A stretch of 64,000 bases of DNA, taken from positions 1 through 64,000 of the forward strand of contig NZ_JARZHG010000026.1 in NCBI RefSeq assembly GCF_029946505.1, given 5' to 3'. Below the pieces are notes generated by a model. That model did not search any database. It saw only the letters and a program-made list of their open reading frames with translations, and was not told the origin of the DNA. Each line of letters starts with the position of its first letter. The first letter of the stretch is position 1. Below, one piece after another: positions 45,707 to 54,625 of the stretch. Source of the DNA: Polyangium sp. y55x31. GTDB taxonomy: Bacteria > Myxococcota_A > Polyangia > Polyangiales > Polyangiaceae. Made by a program: the position numbers and the translations under genes.

Positions 45707-47115
45707 CGGGTCACCTCCAGCGCGGGATCCACCACGTCGAGCGTGAGATCGATCGTGAAGCCGTCCACGAGCATCGCCGTGATCGGCTCGATCACGAGCG
45801 AGCCTCCTTCGCGGGCGAGGCGAACGCAGAGAAAACGCGGCGGCCTTCCGGCGCGGCTCAGCACTTCGAGGTTGTCGAACAGGAGCGCGCGCTCCTCCCG
45901 GAACGAGAGCGAGGTCCGGAGCTCCACGCCCGCGCCGACGCGCATGCGGATCGAGAGCTCCTGCGTCGCATGATCGAAGTCGCTCGGGGACCAACTCTGC
46001 AAGGGCAAGAGCACGATCGGCGACGAGCGCGGGGGGCGGCCGAGCGCGTCGAAGTCGAGGCTCCGGCCGAGCCGCGTCGCGTCTTTGGGGCCCGCGAGGA
46101 CGCTCCGCGAGAGGCGATCATCGCCCCACGGGAGCGCCGGCCGAAGGGCCACGCTCGTCGCCCGGCTGCCCGAGAGGCGCCCGTGCGAGAGCGCGATCCG
46201 CGCGCCGGAGAGCGTGAACCGACCCCGCGCGAGATCCCGCATCGTGAGGCCGCTCCGCGCGAACGCGGGCCCTGCCGCGAGCCCCTCCGCCCACGTCCGC
46301 GGATCCGCGGGCCGCGCGGGTTTTCCCTTCGTGAGCAGCGTCCGCGCGAGGACGCGGTCTTCGCCGAGCACGGCCACGTACGCCGTCACGCCCGCGACGC
46401 CGCCCGCCGCGACCCACGCTTCGAGGCCGAGCCCCTGCACCTCGATCGGCGGCACCTCGACGTACGCGCGTTGCGACGCGCCCGCGATGTCCTCGAGCGG
46501 CAGCGCGCCCGTGTTCGCACGGAGCGCGCGTCCGAGGTTTCGCGTGACGGCGAGCTCCCGGAGCGCATCCGCCTCGGCCGCGCCCGCGTCCGGGCCACCT
46601 TGCGCCGGCAAGAGCGCCGCGAGCCGATCGAGCGACCGCGCGAGCCTGCCGAGGCCCGCGTCGCGTGGCCCGCGCGCTCGTGGGCGCATAGCCGCAGCAC
46701 GCGCGGAAAGCTCGCGCACCCGATCCTCCGAGACACGCGCCCCGCGCCGCAGGCCGAACGTCACGATCTCCGCCACGAGCGCGTCGACCTCGGCGAGCAG
46801 CGGCGCGAACCGCGTGGCGTCCTCCGCGGGGAGCGGCTCCGCCTTCGAAGGCTCGGGGAAGACGAGGGCCGGCGGCGCATCCGTGGGGCCCGCTCTTCCG
46901 CCGAGATCCCGCGCCCGTTCGTCGCCCTGCGCGACCAGCCGATGCAGACACGTCGGCGCGTCGCCCATCGGGCAATCACACGCGACGCGGCCGTCGCGCC
47001 ACGTGACCGTCGCGCCTCCGACACGTGCTGCGCCTTCGCCCATCGGCACGGCGAGAAGCTCGGTCCGCGCCGCCGCGCGACGCATGCCGGCCGGCGCTCC
47101 CCGGCGGATCGTCAC
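45703..47115 (-). CDS. SWIM zinc-finger protein (YehQ-like)
   Basis: 470 residues from a GTG overlapping the VWA stop. The SWIM motif CxCx7CxH is at residues 46-58: CDCPMGDAPTCLH, with ligands C46, C48, C56, H58. SWIM domains bind zinc and typically DNA or proteins. The rest (about 80-470) has an Ala/Arg-rich helical part then a beta-rich half with no further zinc ligands, as in the YehQ family. In E. coli the corresponding gene follows a VWA gene, as here. Its role is unknown. Confidence 0.85.
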   Translation of the reverse strand: MTIRRGAPAGMRRAAARTELLAVPMGEGAARVGGATVTWRDGRVACDCPMGDAPTCLHRLVAQGDERARDLGGRAGPTDAPPALVFPEPSKAEPLPAEDATRFAPLLAEVDALVAEIVTFGLRRGARVSEDRVRELSARAAAMRPRARGPRDAGLGRLARSLDRLAALLPAQGGPDAGAAEADALRELAVTRNLGRALRANTGALPLEDIAGASQRAYVEVPPIEVQGLGLEAWVAAGGVAGVTAYVAVLGEDRVLARTLLTKGKPARPADPRTWAEGLAAGPAFARSGLTMRDLARGRFTLSGARIALSHGRLSGSRATSVALRPALPWGDDRLSRSVLAGPKDATRLGRSLDFDALGRPPRSSPIVLLPLQSWSPSDFDHATQELSIRMRVGAGVELRTSLSFREERALLFDNLEVLSRAGRPPRFLCVRLAREGGSLVIEPITAMLVDGFTIDLTLDVVDPALEVTR

Positions 47116-48269
47116 GTCTCGCCCCCGCGCACGTGACGCCCGACCCAGGCCGCGAGCTCCCGCGGCGTCATGGCGCCGATCGGCATGCCGAGCGCCGTGA
47201 GCGCGCCCGTGACGCGGCGATCGAAGCCGCCCGCGCCCTTGTCGCCGAGGGCCACGAGCCCGAGCACGGTCACCCCGGCGTCGAGCAGATCCTTCACCCG
47301 CGTGACGAGCGCGCCGAGCGCGCCTCCCTCGCGGAAATCCGAGATGAGCACGACGAGCGTGCGTCGCGGCTCGGAGACGAGCGTCGCGGCGTACCCCACG
47401 GCCCGCGAGAGCAGCGTCCCGCCCCCGAGCTGGAGCGAGAACAGGACCTCCACCGGATCCCCGGCGATCTCCGTCATGTCCACCACGTGCGTGTCGAACG
47501 CGACGAGGCGCAGATCGATCGACGGGACCGACGCGAAGATCGCCGCGAGGATCGCCGCCTGCACGACGCTGTCCACCATCGAGCCGCTCTGATCGAGCAG
47601 GACGATCAGCCGATGGCGCGATTGCCTCGCGAGGCGCCGCCGGAACACGAGCCGCTCGACGCCGAGCACCCCGCGCGCGCGGTCATAGTGCCGCAGGTTC
47701 TCCCGCACGGTGCGTCGCGCGTCGAGGTTCGCGAGCACGCGCAGGTTCGTCCGGCCGCGTGGCCCGGACGATCCCGTGAGCGAAGGCGTGAGCTCCTTGG
47801 CGAGCGCGCGCGAGAGATCACGCACGGCCTCCTCGATGAGCCGCCGCGCCGCGGGGAGCGAGGCTTCGGGGATCTGACCACGCAGCCGCACGAGCAGCGC
47901 GAGGATCGCGGGGGAAGGCGTCACCGAGGCGAGCGCCGCCGGATCTTCGAGCAGCGCCGCGAGCCCGTGCCGCGCCGCCGCGTCTTCCTCCATCACCACG
48001 CGCGCCTCGGGTGGGAAGAGCTCTTCCACGCTCGCCAGCCACGTCGAGGGCCGGAGCACGCTCGGCCCGAGGCCGGCGCCGCGCGCGCCTTCGGGCGAGG
48101 GGCCGCGCCGGAATGCGCGATCGTAGAGGAACGAGAGATCCTCGTCGATCCGCAGGAGCACCTCGTCCCCTTCGAGCGGGCTTCCGAGCGAGCTGTCCGC
48201 GAAGCGCCCGAAGAGCAGCCGCAGCCGCCGCGCCGCCTCGCGCTTCTTGTCGTCCGCGCCCTCCGTCAT
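47112..48269 (-). CDS. VWA-domain protein (YehP/CoxE-like)
   Basis: 385 residues from the ATG at 48269, close to the length of E. coli YehP. The N-terminal half is helical. The VWA domain begins at about residue 220 with the MIDAS motif DQSGS (D226, S228, S230), followed by a Thr in GGGTLLSRAVGY and an Asp in VLISDFREGG. VWA proteins of this type partner MoxR AAA+ ATPases, whose gene lies in the second operon at 57597. This gene opens the coupled VWA-SWIM-small-DUF4132 operon, with an optional 49-codon gene just upstream. Confidence 0.9.
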   Translation of the reverse strand: MTEGADDKKREAARRLRLLFGRFADSSLGSPLEGDEVLLRIDEDLSFLYDRAFRRGPSPEGARGAGLGPSVLRPSTWLASVEELFPPEARVVMEEDAAARHGLAALLEDPAALASVTPSPAILALLVRLRGQIPEASLPAARRLIEEAVRDLSRALAKELTPSLTGSSGPRGRTNLRVLANLDARRTVRENLRHYDRARGVLGVERLVFRRRLARQSRHRLIVLLDQSGSMVDSVVQAAILAAIFASVPSIDLRLVAFDTHVVDMTEIAGDPVEVLFSLQLGGGTLLSRAVGYAATLVSEPRRTLVVLISDFREGGALGALVTRVKDLLDAGVTVLGLVALGDKGAGGFDRRVTGALTALGMPIGAMTPRELAAWVGRHVRGGET

Positions 48270-48280
48270 CGCGCGGGCTG

Positions 48281-48430
48281 TCAGGGGGTTTGCTTCTCGT
48301 CCTGCACCGGCGGCGCCTGCTCGACCTGGCCCGTCTCCGGGGCGAGCCTTCGGACCTGGTGCAGGGAGAAGAGCCGCCGACCGGTCGAGAATGTGTAGAG
48401 GCGGAACAGGGCGTCGAGCGAAGGTCCCAT
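48281..48430 (-). CDS. Possible 49-residue protein before the VWA gene
   Basis: An ATG frame (MGPSLDALFRLYTFSTGRRL) that ends 11 bases before the VWA start and lies 32 bases after the lipoprotein gene upstream. The C-terminal half is polar with PPVQDEKQTP. A GGGGG-rich stretch lies upstream (TCCCCCGAGG on the reverse reading). Small size and no family match make it uncertain, but its spacing suits an operon gene. Confidence 0.4.
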   Translation of the reverse strand: MGPSLDALFRLYTFSTGRRLFSLHQVRRLAPETGQVEQAPPVQDEKQTP

Positions 48431-48462
48431 GCGTGCAGTCCTCGGGGGAGAATTTACGTAGC

Positions 48463-49209
48463 CTATCTGCGGGCGAGCTGTCCCGCGCGGTAGATCGCCC
48501 GCGACCACAGGAGCGCGAGCATGGAGAACGCGCCGACGCCGAACGCGAGGACGAGCGGCCATACGCCGAGCGACTCACGGAGCCCCGCGGCGACGCCGGC
48601 GGCGCTGGCGCGGCTGACGCGCTCGACGGAGCGATCCAGGCACGTCGCCGCGTCGCCGTCGTTGCACTCGGGGAAGAGCGCGCCGAGCTCGCCCCGCACT
48701 CCGCGCGCCATGGATGCCGTCACCTGCTCGGTCGTTGCGGAGAGGCTCGTCGTGAGCGACCCCTTGCCCTCGCGGCCGAGCTCGGCGGAGATCCCCTGTG
48801 AAAATGCGCGCGCCGCCTGGCCCGCGATCGACTCGACCGGCGTCGCGCTCTGCGCCTCGCGCCTGTCGCCCTCGCTCACGCGCTCGACGACGGGCGGCCC
48901 CCCCAATGCCGCGCTCGACGCGCCGAAGACGACGCCTGCCCCGAGCGCCGCCGCGATCCGGTGGATGTCGGCGAGTCGTTGCGGCTGGCCGAGCTCCTCC
49001 GTCGCGCTGCCGATGGCGCGCCGTTTCACGCCCTCCGCCAGCTCCTTGATGCGCTCGGGATCGCCGATCTTCCCGGCCACCTTGCCGATCGCCCCCTCGG
49101 CTGCGCCCCGGCCCGCGCGCTGCGCGACGCCACACCCTGCTTGAGATACGAGGACGATCATCAGAGCATATCTGCACAGAGAGGCGACGAGATGTGGAAT
49201 ACCCTTCAT
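48463..49209 (-). CDS. Lipoprotein with C-terminal membrane helix
   Basis: 248 residues from the ATG at 49209, preceded by GGGAGAGG. The lipobox VSQAGC has its cysteine at about residue 26. The mature part is helical and polar, and a hydrophobic segment near the C-terminus (LVLAFGVGAFSMLALLWS, about residues 220-238) is followed by a basic tail. An anchor at both ends is unusual for a lipoprotein and suggests a bridge within one membrane. A pair of cysteines (ECNDGDAATCLD) could form a loop. No family recognised. It lies upstream of the VWA operon. Confidence 0.7.
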   Translation of the reverse strand: MKGIPHLVASLCRYALMIVLVSQAGCGVAQRAGRGAAEGAIGKVAGKIGDPERIKELAEGVKRRAIGSATEELGQPQRLADIHRIAAALGAGVVFGASSAALGGPPVVERVSEGDRREAQSATPVESIAGQAARAFSQGISAELGREGKGSLTTSLSATTEQVTASMARGVRGELGALFPECNDGDAATCLDRSVERVSRASAAGVAAGLRESLGVWPLVLAFGVGAFSMLALLWSRAIYRAGQLARR

Positions 49210-49247
49210 AGGACCTCTCCCGCTTTCCCCATTTCCCGCGCTCGTCC

Positions 49248-50801
49248 CTATCGGAGAGGCGCCGCCGAGGTGGGGTCGCCGGGGCGCGGCGGGACGAACG
49301 CCCGGATGAGTGAGGCCTTCCTCGGCAATCTTTGCCCGAAGACGCCGGCCAGCATCTCCCCCAGACCGTAATAACAGAGGTATCCGGCAAGCACGTATTT
49401 GACCAGCGGAGCCGACGGCGGCCACAAGAGCAAAATGAGGCCGGCGATCATCAAACCGACGCCGACGATGAAGAGCCAGCGCGAGTCGACCATTCCCTTG
49501 AACACCACCGAGGCCGCGGCGCGCAGCGCACCCGAGATGAACGCCCAGATGCCGACCAAGACGACGAAGATCTCGGCCGCATAGCCGCGGCGGAGCACCA
49601 CGAGCCCGAGCAGGATTCCAGCCGCGCCGCGTAGGCGGGAGAAGAGGCGCTTGATGGGGGCCTCGGGCCGCGCGGCCATCAGCGAGATGAACCCGTCGAC
49701 GAGGGCGTAGAGGCCGAAGGCCGTCACGAGCACGCGCCACCCCGCGGTCGTCCCCTGACCGATGGAGACGCTCAAGGTGCCGATACCCAAGGCGAACGCC
49801 AGCGCGCCCTGAGCGAGGAGGATCCACCGCGCCGGCTCCGGCTTCTTCGGCCTGGGAAAGAGCGTCTTGACCGCGAACATGGCCGATTGAAACGGGTTCT
49901 TCACCGCGGACGGCTCGGCGCGGCGCGGCTCGTCGGGCGCCACGACGGGCATCTCGTGCTCGATGGCGCGGCCGCTCTTCCACTCGAGATGACGAACGTG
50001 GCCGTCCGGCGAGATACGCAGGAAGTGGTTGAGAGGGCCGGTCCACGAGCCGCTGTTGAAATACCAATCTCCGATTCGACCCGCCTTGTGTGTGTGCCCG
50101 AGCACCACAACGTCGTAACCGCCTTTCTGCCGATTGGCGCGAACGCCGGCCACGTGCTCGCCGAGCCGATCCGGGTTCTGCGCTGGGGTCAGGGTCGCGT
50201 TGGGGCGCAGATCCTCGCGCGTCGCGTGCTTTTTCATGGCTCCGAGGGCGCACCTCCAGATCATCAACATCGAATCGCCGAACTGCTCGAGCACGTCCTC
50301 TGCGCTCTCGCCGCTCGGCAGCAGCGGAGAGCCATTCTCGTCCTCGAAGACGCCGCCGAAGATGGCGAGCATGCGGCCGAATCCGGGGTCGTCCCCTGCG
50401 TTGAAGGGATCGGTCTCGTGCCCGTGGCAGAAGAGGAATCGCCTGCCCTCGATCACCCGCTCGAACGGCGTGCGCATGCGGGCGAACAAGGGATGCGCGA
50501 GGAGGTCCGTACCGGCGAAGTGGACGAGGTCGACGTCGTGATTGCCTGGCACATAGATGGCTTCCACGGCGGCCAGGTGGTCGAGCAGCTCCCGCCGCTT
50601 CACGAAGAGGCGGCTCATGTTCATCTGCCAGAGCTCGAAGAGATCGCCGAGGATGAAGAGCTCGCCCCCCTCGGCGCCGACGTGGTCGATGAACGCGCGC
50701 AGCTCTCCCGTCTTTTTGCCTGCCTCGAAGTTGTCGCGCACGCCGCCGTCACCGAGGTGCAGATCGCTGATGACGAAGATGTCCCTGGCCGTTCGATCCA
50801 T
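49248..50801 (-). CDS. Metallophosphoesterase fused to an HdeD-like membrane domain
   Basis: 517 residues. The N-terminal half is a calcineurin-like phosphoesterase: SDLHLGD (D13, H15), GDLFELW, PGNHDVD, HGHETD and GHTHKAG, which together resemble UDP-2,3-diacylglucosamine hydrolase (LpxH-like). After about residue 320 comes a membrane part with about six helices of the HdeD/DUF308 type (WRVLVTAFGLYALVDGFISLMA, GILLGLVVLRRGYAAEIFVVLVGIWAFISGALR). The fusion could tether a lipid-A-type phosphoesterase to the membrane. The active-site residues all appear present. Confidence 0.82.
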   Translation of the reverse strand: MDRTARDIFVISDLHLGDGGVRDNFEAGKKTGELRAFIDHVGAEGGELFILGDLFELWQMNMSRLFVKRRELLDHLAAVEAIYVPGNHDVDLVHFAGTDLLAHPLFARMRTPFERVIEGRRFLFCHGHETDPFNAGDDPGFGRMLAIFGGVFEDENGSPLLPSGESAEDVLEQFGDSMLMIWRCALGAMKKHATREDLRPNATLTPAQNPDRLGEHVAGVRANRQKGGYDVVVLGHTHKAGRIGDWYFNSGSWTGPLNHFLRISPDGHVRHLEWKSGRAIEHEMPVVAPDEPRRAEPSAVKNPFQSAMFAVKTLFPRPKKPEPARWILLAQGALAFALGIGTLSVSIGQGTTAGWRVLVTAFGLYALVDGFISLMAARPEAPIKRLFSRLRGAAGILLGLVVLRRGYAAEIFVVLVGIWAFISGALRAAASVVFKGMVDSRWLFIVGVGLMIAGLILLLWPPSAPLVKYVLAGYLCYYGLGEMLAGVFGQRLPRKASLIRAFVPPRPGDPTSAAPLR

Positions 50802-51025
50802 CGCCTCGTCCCCCTCGGCACAGCGACCCCAGGCCGTCGAGATCCGGCATCACGAAGTCGTCGAATGCCTCCGCCATGACCCTTCCCCGCTCGAGTGCCT
50901 AGGGCCCGCGAGCTATGGGAGCAAGCGGATGAACGCATGCGGCGGCCTGCCTTCGGGCTTCCCTGGCACGCGCGCTTGACTTTCCCCCGCGCATGCGCAT
51001 GAGCCGCTCCCGCCTCCGCCCTCCG

Positions 51026-53080
51026 TCAGCGCGCCTCTCCGCCGCACGTGACGAGCCGCGCCGTGGGCGCCTCCATCAGCACCTCGCACCGCGCGAGCGC
51101 GTCGTGCACGCGCGCGAGGACGAACGCGTCGCGCTCGATGACGAGCGTCGGTCCTTCGGCGATCGCCGCGAGCAGCGCGTCCCTGGCTGCTTCGTCCGAT
51201 TGCGCGTCCATCCGGTGCACCTGCACGAGCGGTAGGATACGGCGTCCCGCGTCTCCCAGGACGAACTCGCCCGAGACCTCGGTCCCGGGCCAGGAGGCGG
51301 GCGTGTTCGCGGCGCGCTGGAGGTAATACGCGAGCAGCGTCGCGTCGTAATGCGCCACCGTGACGATGCGTTTCTCCGAGCGGCTGGCGGCGATCGCAGC
51401 GAAGCGCGGCATGAACGCGTCCGCGTCGGGCAAATACGCGAGGTGCGGGCGAGGCGCGTCGAGGACCATCAGCATCGACAGCGCGGCGCCGCCGAGCGCC
51501 GACCAGACCGACGCCGGGACGTACCGGTGCGGCGCGACCGCGAGCGCAAACACGAGCGCGGGCGCCACGGCTGCGAAGTAATACGTCTGCACGCGCGCCA
51601 CCTTCGCGGCGAGCGTGATGCCGATCGCGGTCACGAGCGCCGCGCCCACGGCCACCACGGGCCCTGCGTTTCGTGGCGCCCCGAGCCCGAGCATCGCCGC
51701 GGCTCCCGCGAGAAGCACGACCCCTGGGCCCACGCACTTCATCGTCTCGCCGAGCAGCCCGAGCAGCATCGGAATCGGCGCGTGGCTCCCCCAGGCGAGA
51801 TCCGGAAACCGCTCCGCGACCTCACGCGCGCCGTGATCCCGCACGACCGTCACCACGAGCAGGACGAAGGCCGGCGCGCCCAGTGCCGCCCCGACGCCGA
51901 TCGGAAGCGCCACGTTCCGCAGCGGTTTGCGCGTCGCGACGAGCCCGAGCAAGACGCCCGCGATCACGAGCGGCGCGAGGTAGTACGTCCACGCGAGCAG
52001 CGCCGTCGACGCGGCGAGCCCGATCCGCGCCGCCCGCGAACGCCCCTCCGCGAGCCGCGCCGCGAGCGCACACGTCACCACCACGAGCAGCCCGAACAGC
52101 GGGATCTCGCTCACCTCGCGGGAGCGCGCCACGAGCTCCGGGCTCACGGCCACGACGAGCGCCGCGATCGCCCCGAGCGGCCCCGCGCGCCCTCGCACGA
52201 GCCGCGCGCCCCACACGATCGCCGGCGCGATCAGCGCTCCCGCGATCGCCGCCGGCGCGCGCATGACCGCCTCGGATCCACCGAACGTCCCCGCCGCGTG
52301 CAGCACGACGAACCACAGCGGCGGGTGCCGATCCTCGAGCCCCTTGCCCGTCAGGATCTCGCCGAGCGGCAGCGCCCCCGTGAAGAGCCGCTGCACGTCC
52401 TGGTCGTGCACGAACGGCAGATCGAGGTGCACGATCCGCAGCACGAGCCCGAGCCCGAAGAGCGCCGCCCCGACGAACGTATCCCCTCGCCGGAGCGAGC
52501 CCAGAAGCCCCATCGCGACCGCGAGCAGCGCCGGCACCACGATCGCGCGGATCCCGACGAGCCGTGCGAGCACGCGCGCCACGAGCGGCGGCTCCGGCTC
52601 GGTCGCGAGCGGGATCGACGACGGCGGACCGAGCCCCGTGTCGTTCCGGTCGATCGCGTCGCGGAGCGCCTGCGTCACCGCTTCCAGCTCCTCGATCGGC
52701 GCCTGGGATCGCGGCGTCTCGTAGGCGACACCAAAACTCTTCGTCTCGCGCACGCCGGGCCATCGCCCTCGATCCACGACGTGCAATTCGATCCGCCCCG
52801 CGGGCCCTTCCGGCCCGGCCTCGCGCCGCGCCGTGAACACCACGTCGTGCTCCTCGCCCCGCCGCGGTGGAGACAGGTGATAACCCCGCGCGACGACCGC
52901 TCCGGGGGCGAGCGGGAGGACGAGATCCTCCCACGCCACCTTCCTCTGCCCGTCGGGACCAGGCCAAAGCAAAAGCGACGCCGCGAGGAGGGCTGTCACG
53001 GCGAGGAGCACACGGCGCCATGGGCTCGTCGCGATTGCCCTCGCCCTTCGGAGGGCACCGCGTACGCCTCGCTCCGCCAT
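51026..53080 (-). CDS. GT39/ArnT-like membrane glycosyltransferase
   Basis: 684 residues with an N-terminal helix, a soluble region of about 150 residues, and about ten membrane segments from residue 178. The GT-C pattern is visible: HLDLPFVHDQDVQRLFTG with acidic residues in the first large loop, LEDRHPPLWFVVLHAAG, and TYYLAPLVIAGV. These enzymes transfer a sugar from a polyprenyl phosphate donor. The donor and acceptor are unknown. It is on the same strand as the metallophosphoesterase gene but 224 bases separate them. Confidence 0.78.
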   Translation of the reverse strand: MAERGVRGALRRARAIATSPWRRVLLAVTALLAASLLLWPGPDGQRKVAWEDLVLPLAPGAVVARGYHLSPPRRGEEHDVVFTARREAGPEGPAGRIELHVVDRGRWPGVRETKSFGVAYETPRSQAPIEELEAVTQALRDAIDRNDTGLGPPSSIPLATEPEPPLVARVLARLVGIRAIVVPALLAVAMGLLGSLRRGDTFVGAALFGLGLVLRIVHLDLPFVHDQDVQRLFTGALPLGEILTGKGLEDRHPPLWFVVLHAAGTFGGSEAVMRAPAAIAGALIAPAIVWGARLVRGRAGPLGAIAALVVAVSPELVARSREVSEIPLFGLLVVVTCALAARLAEGRSRAARIGLAASTALLAWTYYLAPLVIAGVLLGLVATRKPLRNVALPIGVGAALGAPAFVLLVVTVVRDHGAREVAERFPDLAWGSHAPIPMLLGLLGETMKCVGPGVVLLAGAAAMLGLGAPRNAGPVVAVGAALVTAIGITLAAKVARVQTYYFAAVAPALVFALAVAPHRYVPASVWSALGGAALSMLMVLDAPRPHLAYLPDADAFMPRFAAIAASRSEKRIVTVAHYDATLLAYYLQRAANTPASWPGTEVSGEFVLGDAGRRILPLVQVHRMDAQSDEAARDALLAAIAEGPTLVIERDAFVLARVHDALARCEVLMEAPTARLVTCGGEAR

Positions 53081-53229
53081 CCGCGGGATCGGACGCTAGA
53101 CGACGGGTTCACGCGGGTAAAGTGGACAGCACGAAAGGCCTGGAGCCCTCGGGATCCTCGCGCGAGCGAGCGGCGAATCCCGGGCAAAAGCCGTAGCTTG
53201 TGTGTCCCCGCGCCTTATACTGATCCCTC

Positions 53230-54231
53230 GTGCCGAGCACCCCTCCTCCTGAAGGCTTGCTCCTCGAGCAGTTCCGCGGCCGTCTCCCCGGCGACGAGAC
53301 CGTCGTCTCGCCCGCCGCCGTCGCCCGCGCGAAGACGCGCATCCAGGTCCGGCGCTTCGCCGGCCCGGCGCATTACACCGAGCACCTCTCCCACCTGCGT
53401 ATCGCGCACCTGACCGATCTCCACGTCGGCCGCGTGACCCCGTGGGCGGTGCAGCTCGCGGCGGTCGAGCTGACCAACGCGGAGAAGCCCGATCTCGTCC
53501 TGCTCACGGGCGATTTCGTCTGCCACAGCCAGCAGTACCTCGATCGGCTGGAGGCCCTCGTGCAGCGCTTCGAGGCGCCCGTGATGGCGGTGCTCGGCAA
53601 CCACGATTACTGGTCCGGCGCGGAAGAGGTCCGCGAGGCCCTGCGCCGCGGCGGCGTCGAGATCCTCGACAATCGCCACACCATCATCGGCTTGCGCCAC
53701 CAGATGCTCCAGGTCGTCGGCCTGGACGACGCGTACACCGGCCACGCCCGCAGAGACGAGGCGTTGAAGGGCCTGCGCCGCGACCTGCCGACGATCGCCA
53801 TGTCGCACATCGCCGAGGAGGCCGACGGGCTCTGGGCTCAGGGCGACATCCCGCTCGTTCTCTCCGGCCACACCCACGCCGGCCAGGTCACGCTCGCCCG
53901 CTTGCACGAGCTCGCGATCGGCAAGCTCGCGGGACACCGCTATGTGCACGGCCTTTACGGCAGCCGGAGGAGCGGCGGCGCGCATCCCGGCGCGGTGTAC
54001 GTCGGCGCGGGCATCGGCGCGTCCGTCATGCCGATCCGCCTCGGCGAGCGAGGTCAGCGCGAGGTCGCGATCTTCGAGCTCGGCTACGAGCCCGGCGCGA
54101 TCGAAGAGCACCACGACGAGCAGGACCCGCTGCCTGGCCGCCCGCTCACGCCCGAGATCATGGCCAAGCGCGCCGCCGCCGTGGTCGCCAAGCGTGAGAA
54201 GCGCGAGCGCAAGAAGCCCCGAACGAGCTAG
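53230..54231 (+). CDS. Metallophosphoesterase, YaeI-like
   Basis: 333 residues from a GTG. Phosphoesterase motifs are complete: TDLHVG (D63, H65), TGDFVCH, LGNHDYW, SHIAEEAD and SGHTHAGQV. The final block is followed by the usual YVGAGIGAS turn. The closest match by pattern is the YaeI/cation-dependent phosphodiesterase group, but the protein lacks an N-terminal membrane helix and ends in a basic Lys/Arg-rich tail. It ends just before the 43-bp palindrome array. Confidence 0.87.
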   Translation: MPSTPPPEGLLLEQFRGRLPGDETVVSPAAVARAKTRIQVRRFAGPAHYTEHLSHLRIAHLTDLHVGRVTPWAVQLAAVELTNAEKPDLVLLTGDFVCHSQQYLDRLEALVQRFEAPVMAVLGNHDYWSGAEEVREALRRGGVEILDNRHTIIGLRHQMLQVVGLDDAYTGHARRDEALKGLRRDLPTIAMSHIAEEADGLWAQGDIPLVLSGHTHAGQVTLARLHELAIGKLAGHRYVHGLYGSRRSGGAHPGAVYVGAGIGASVMPIRLGERGQREVAIFELGYEPGAIEEHHDEQDPLPGRPLTPEIMAKRAAAVVAKREKRERKKPRTS

Positions 54232-54239
54232 CAGACCTC

Positions 54240-54620
54240 CGCACGCCCGGTGACGCCCTTGGCGACGCGCCAAGTGGAGGTCGGCGCGGCCGGTGACACC
54301 CTTGGCGATGCGCCAAGCGGAGATCGGCGCGTCCGGAGGTGGCGTTGGCGCCGCGCCAAGCGGAGGTCGGCGCGTGCGGAGGTAGCGTTGGCGCCGCGCC
54401 AAGCGGAGGTCGGCGCGTGCGGAGGTGGCGTTGGCGCCGCGCCAAGCGGAGGTCGGCACGTCCGGAGGTGGCGTTGGCGCTACGCCAAGAGAAGGTCAGC
54501 GCGGCCGGAGGTGGCCTTGGCGCTGCACCAAGAGAAGGCCGGCGCGGCCGGACGTGGCTTTGGCGCTGCGCCAAGAGAAGGTCGGGATGTCCGGATGTCT
54601 CTTCGGCGCGGTGGATGTGA
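54240..54620. repeat. 43-bp tandem array carrying eight evenly spaced palindromes
   Basis: At least seven full units of exactly 43 bp in the space between convergent genes (54232-54625). Every unit has the inverted repeat TTGGCG-NNN-CGCCAA. Eight copies start at 54259, 54302, 54345, 54388, 54431, 54474, 54517 and 54560, with one mismatch in the seventh. The three central bases vary (ACG, ATG, CCG, CTA, CTG) while the arms stay fixed. 43 is not a multiple of three, so the units cannot code for a repeated protein. The pitch is about four turns of DNA. The following end (about 54575-54620) is a degenerate ninth unit. Confidence 0.9.
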
Positions 54621-54625
54621 GATCG

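Noticed and set aside
50802..50878. Earlier start for the metallophosphoesterase-HdeD gene (frame opening MAEAFDDFVMPDL)
   Set aside because: The frame is shifted relative to the enzyme by a run of five G residues; an in-frame extension would need a one-base change. It could be a sequencing error but the ATG at 50801 is sufficient.
54240..54620. CRISPR array
   Set aside because: The 43-bp units are contiguous and alike throughout, with no unique spacers, and no cas genes are near.
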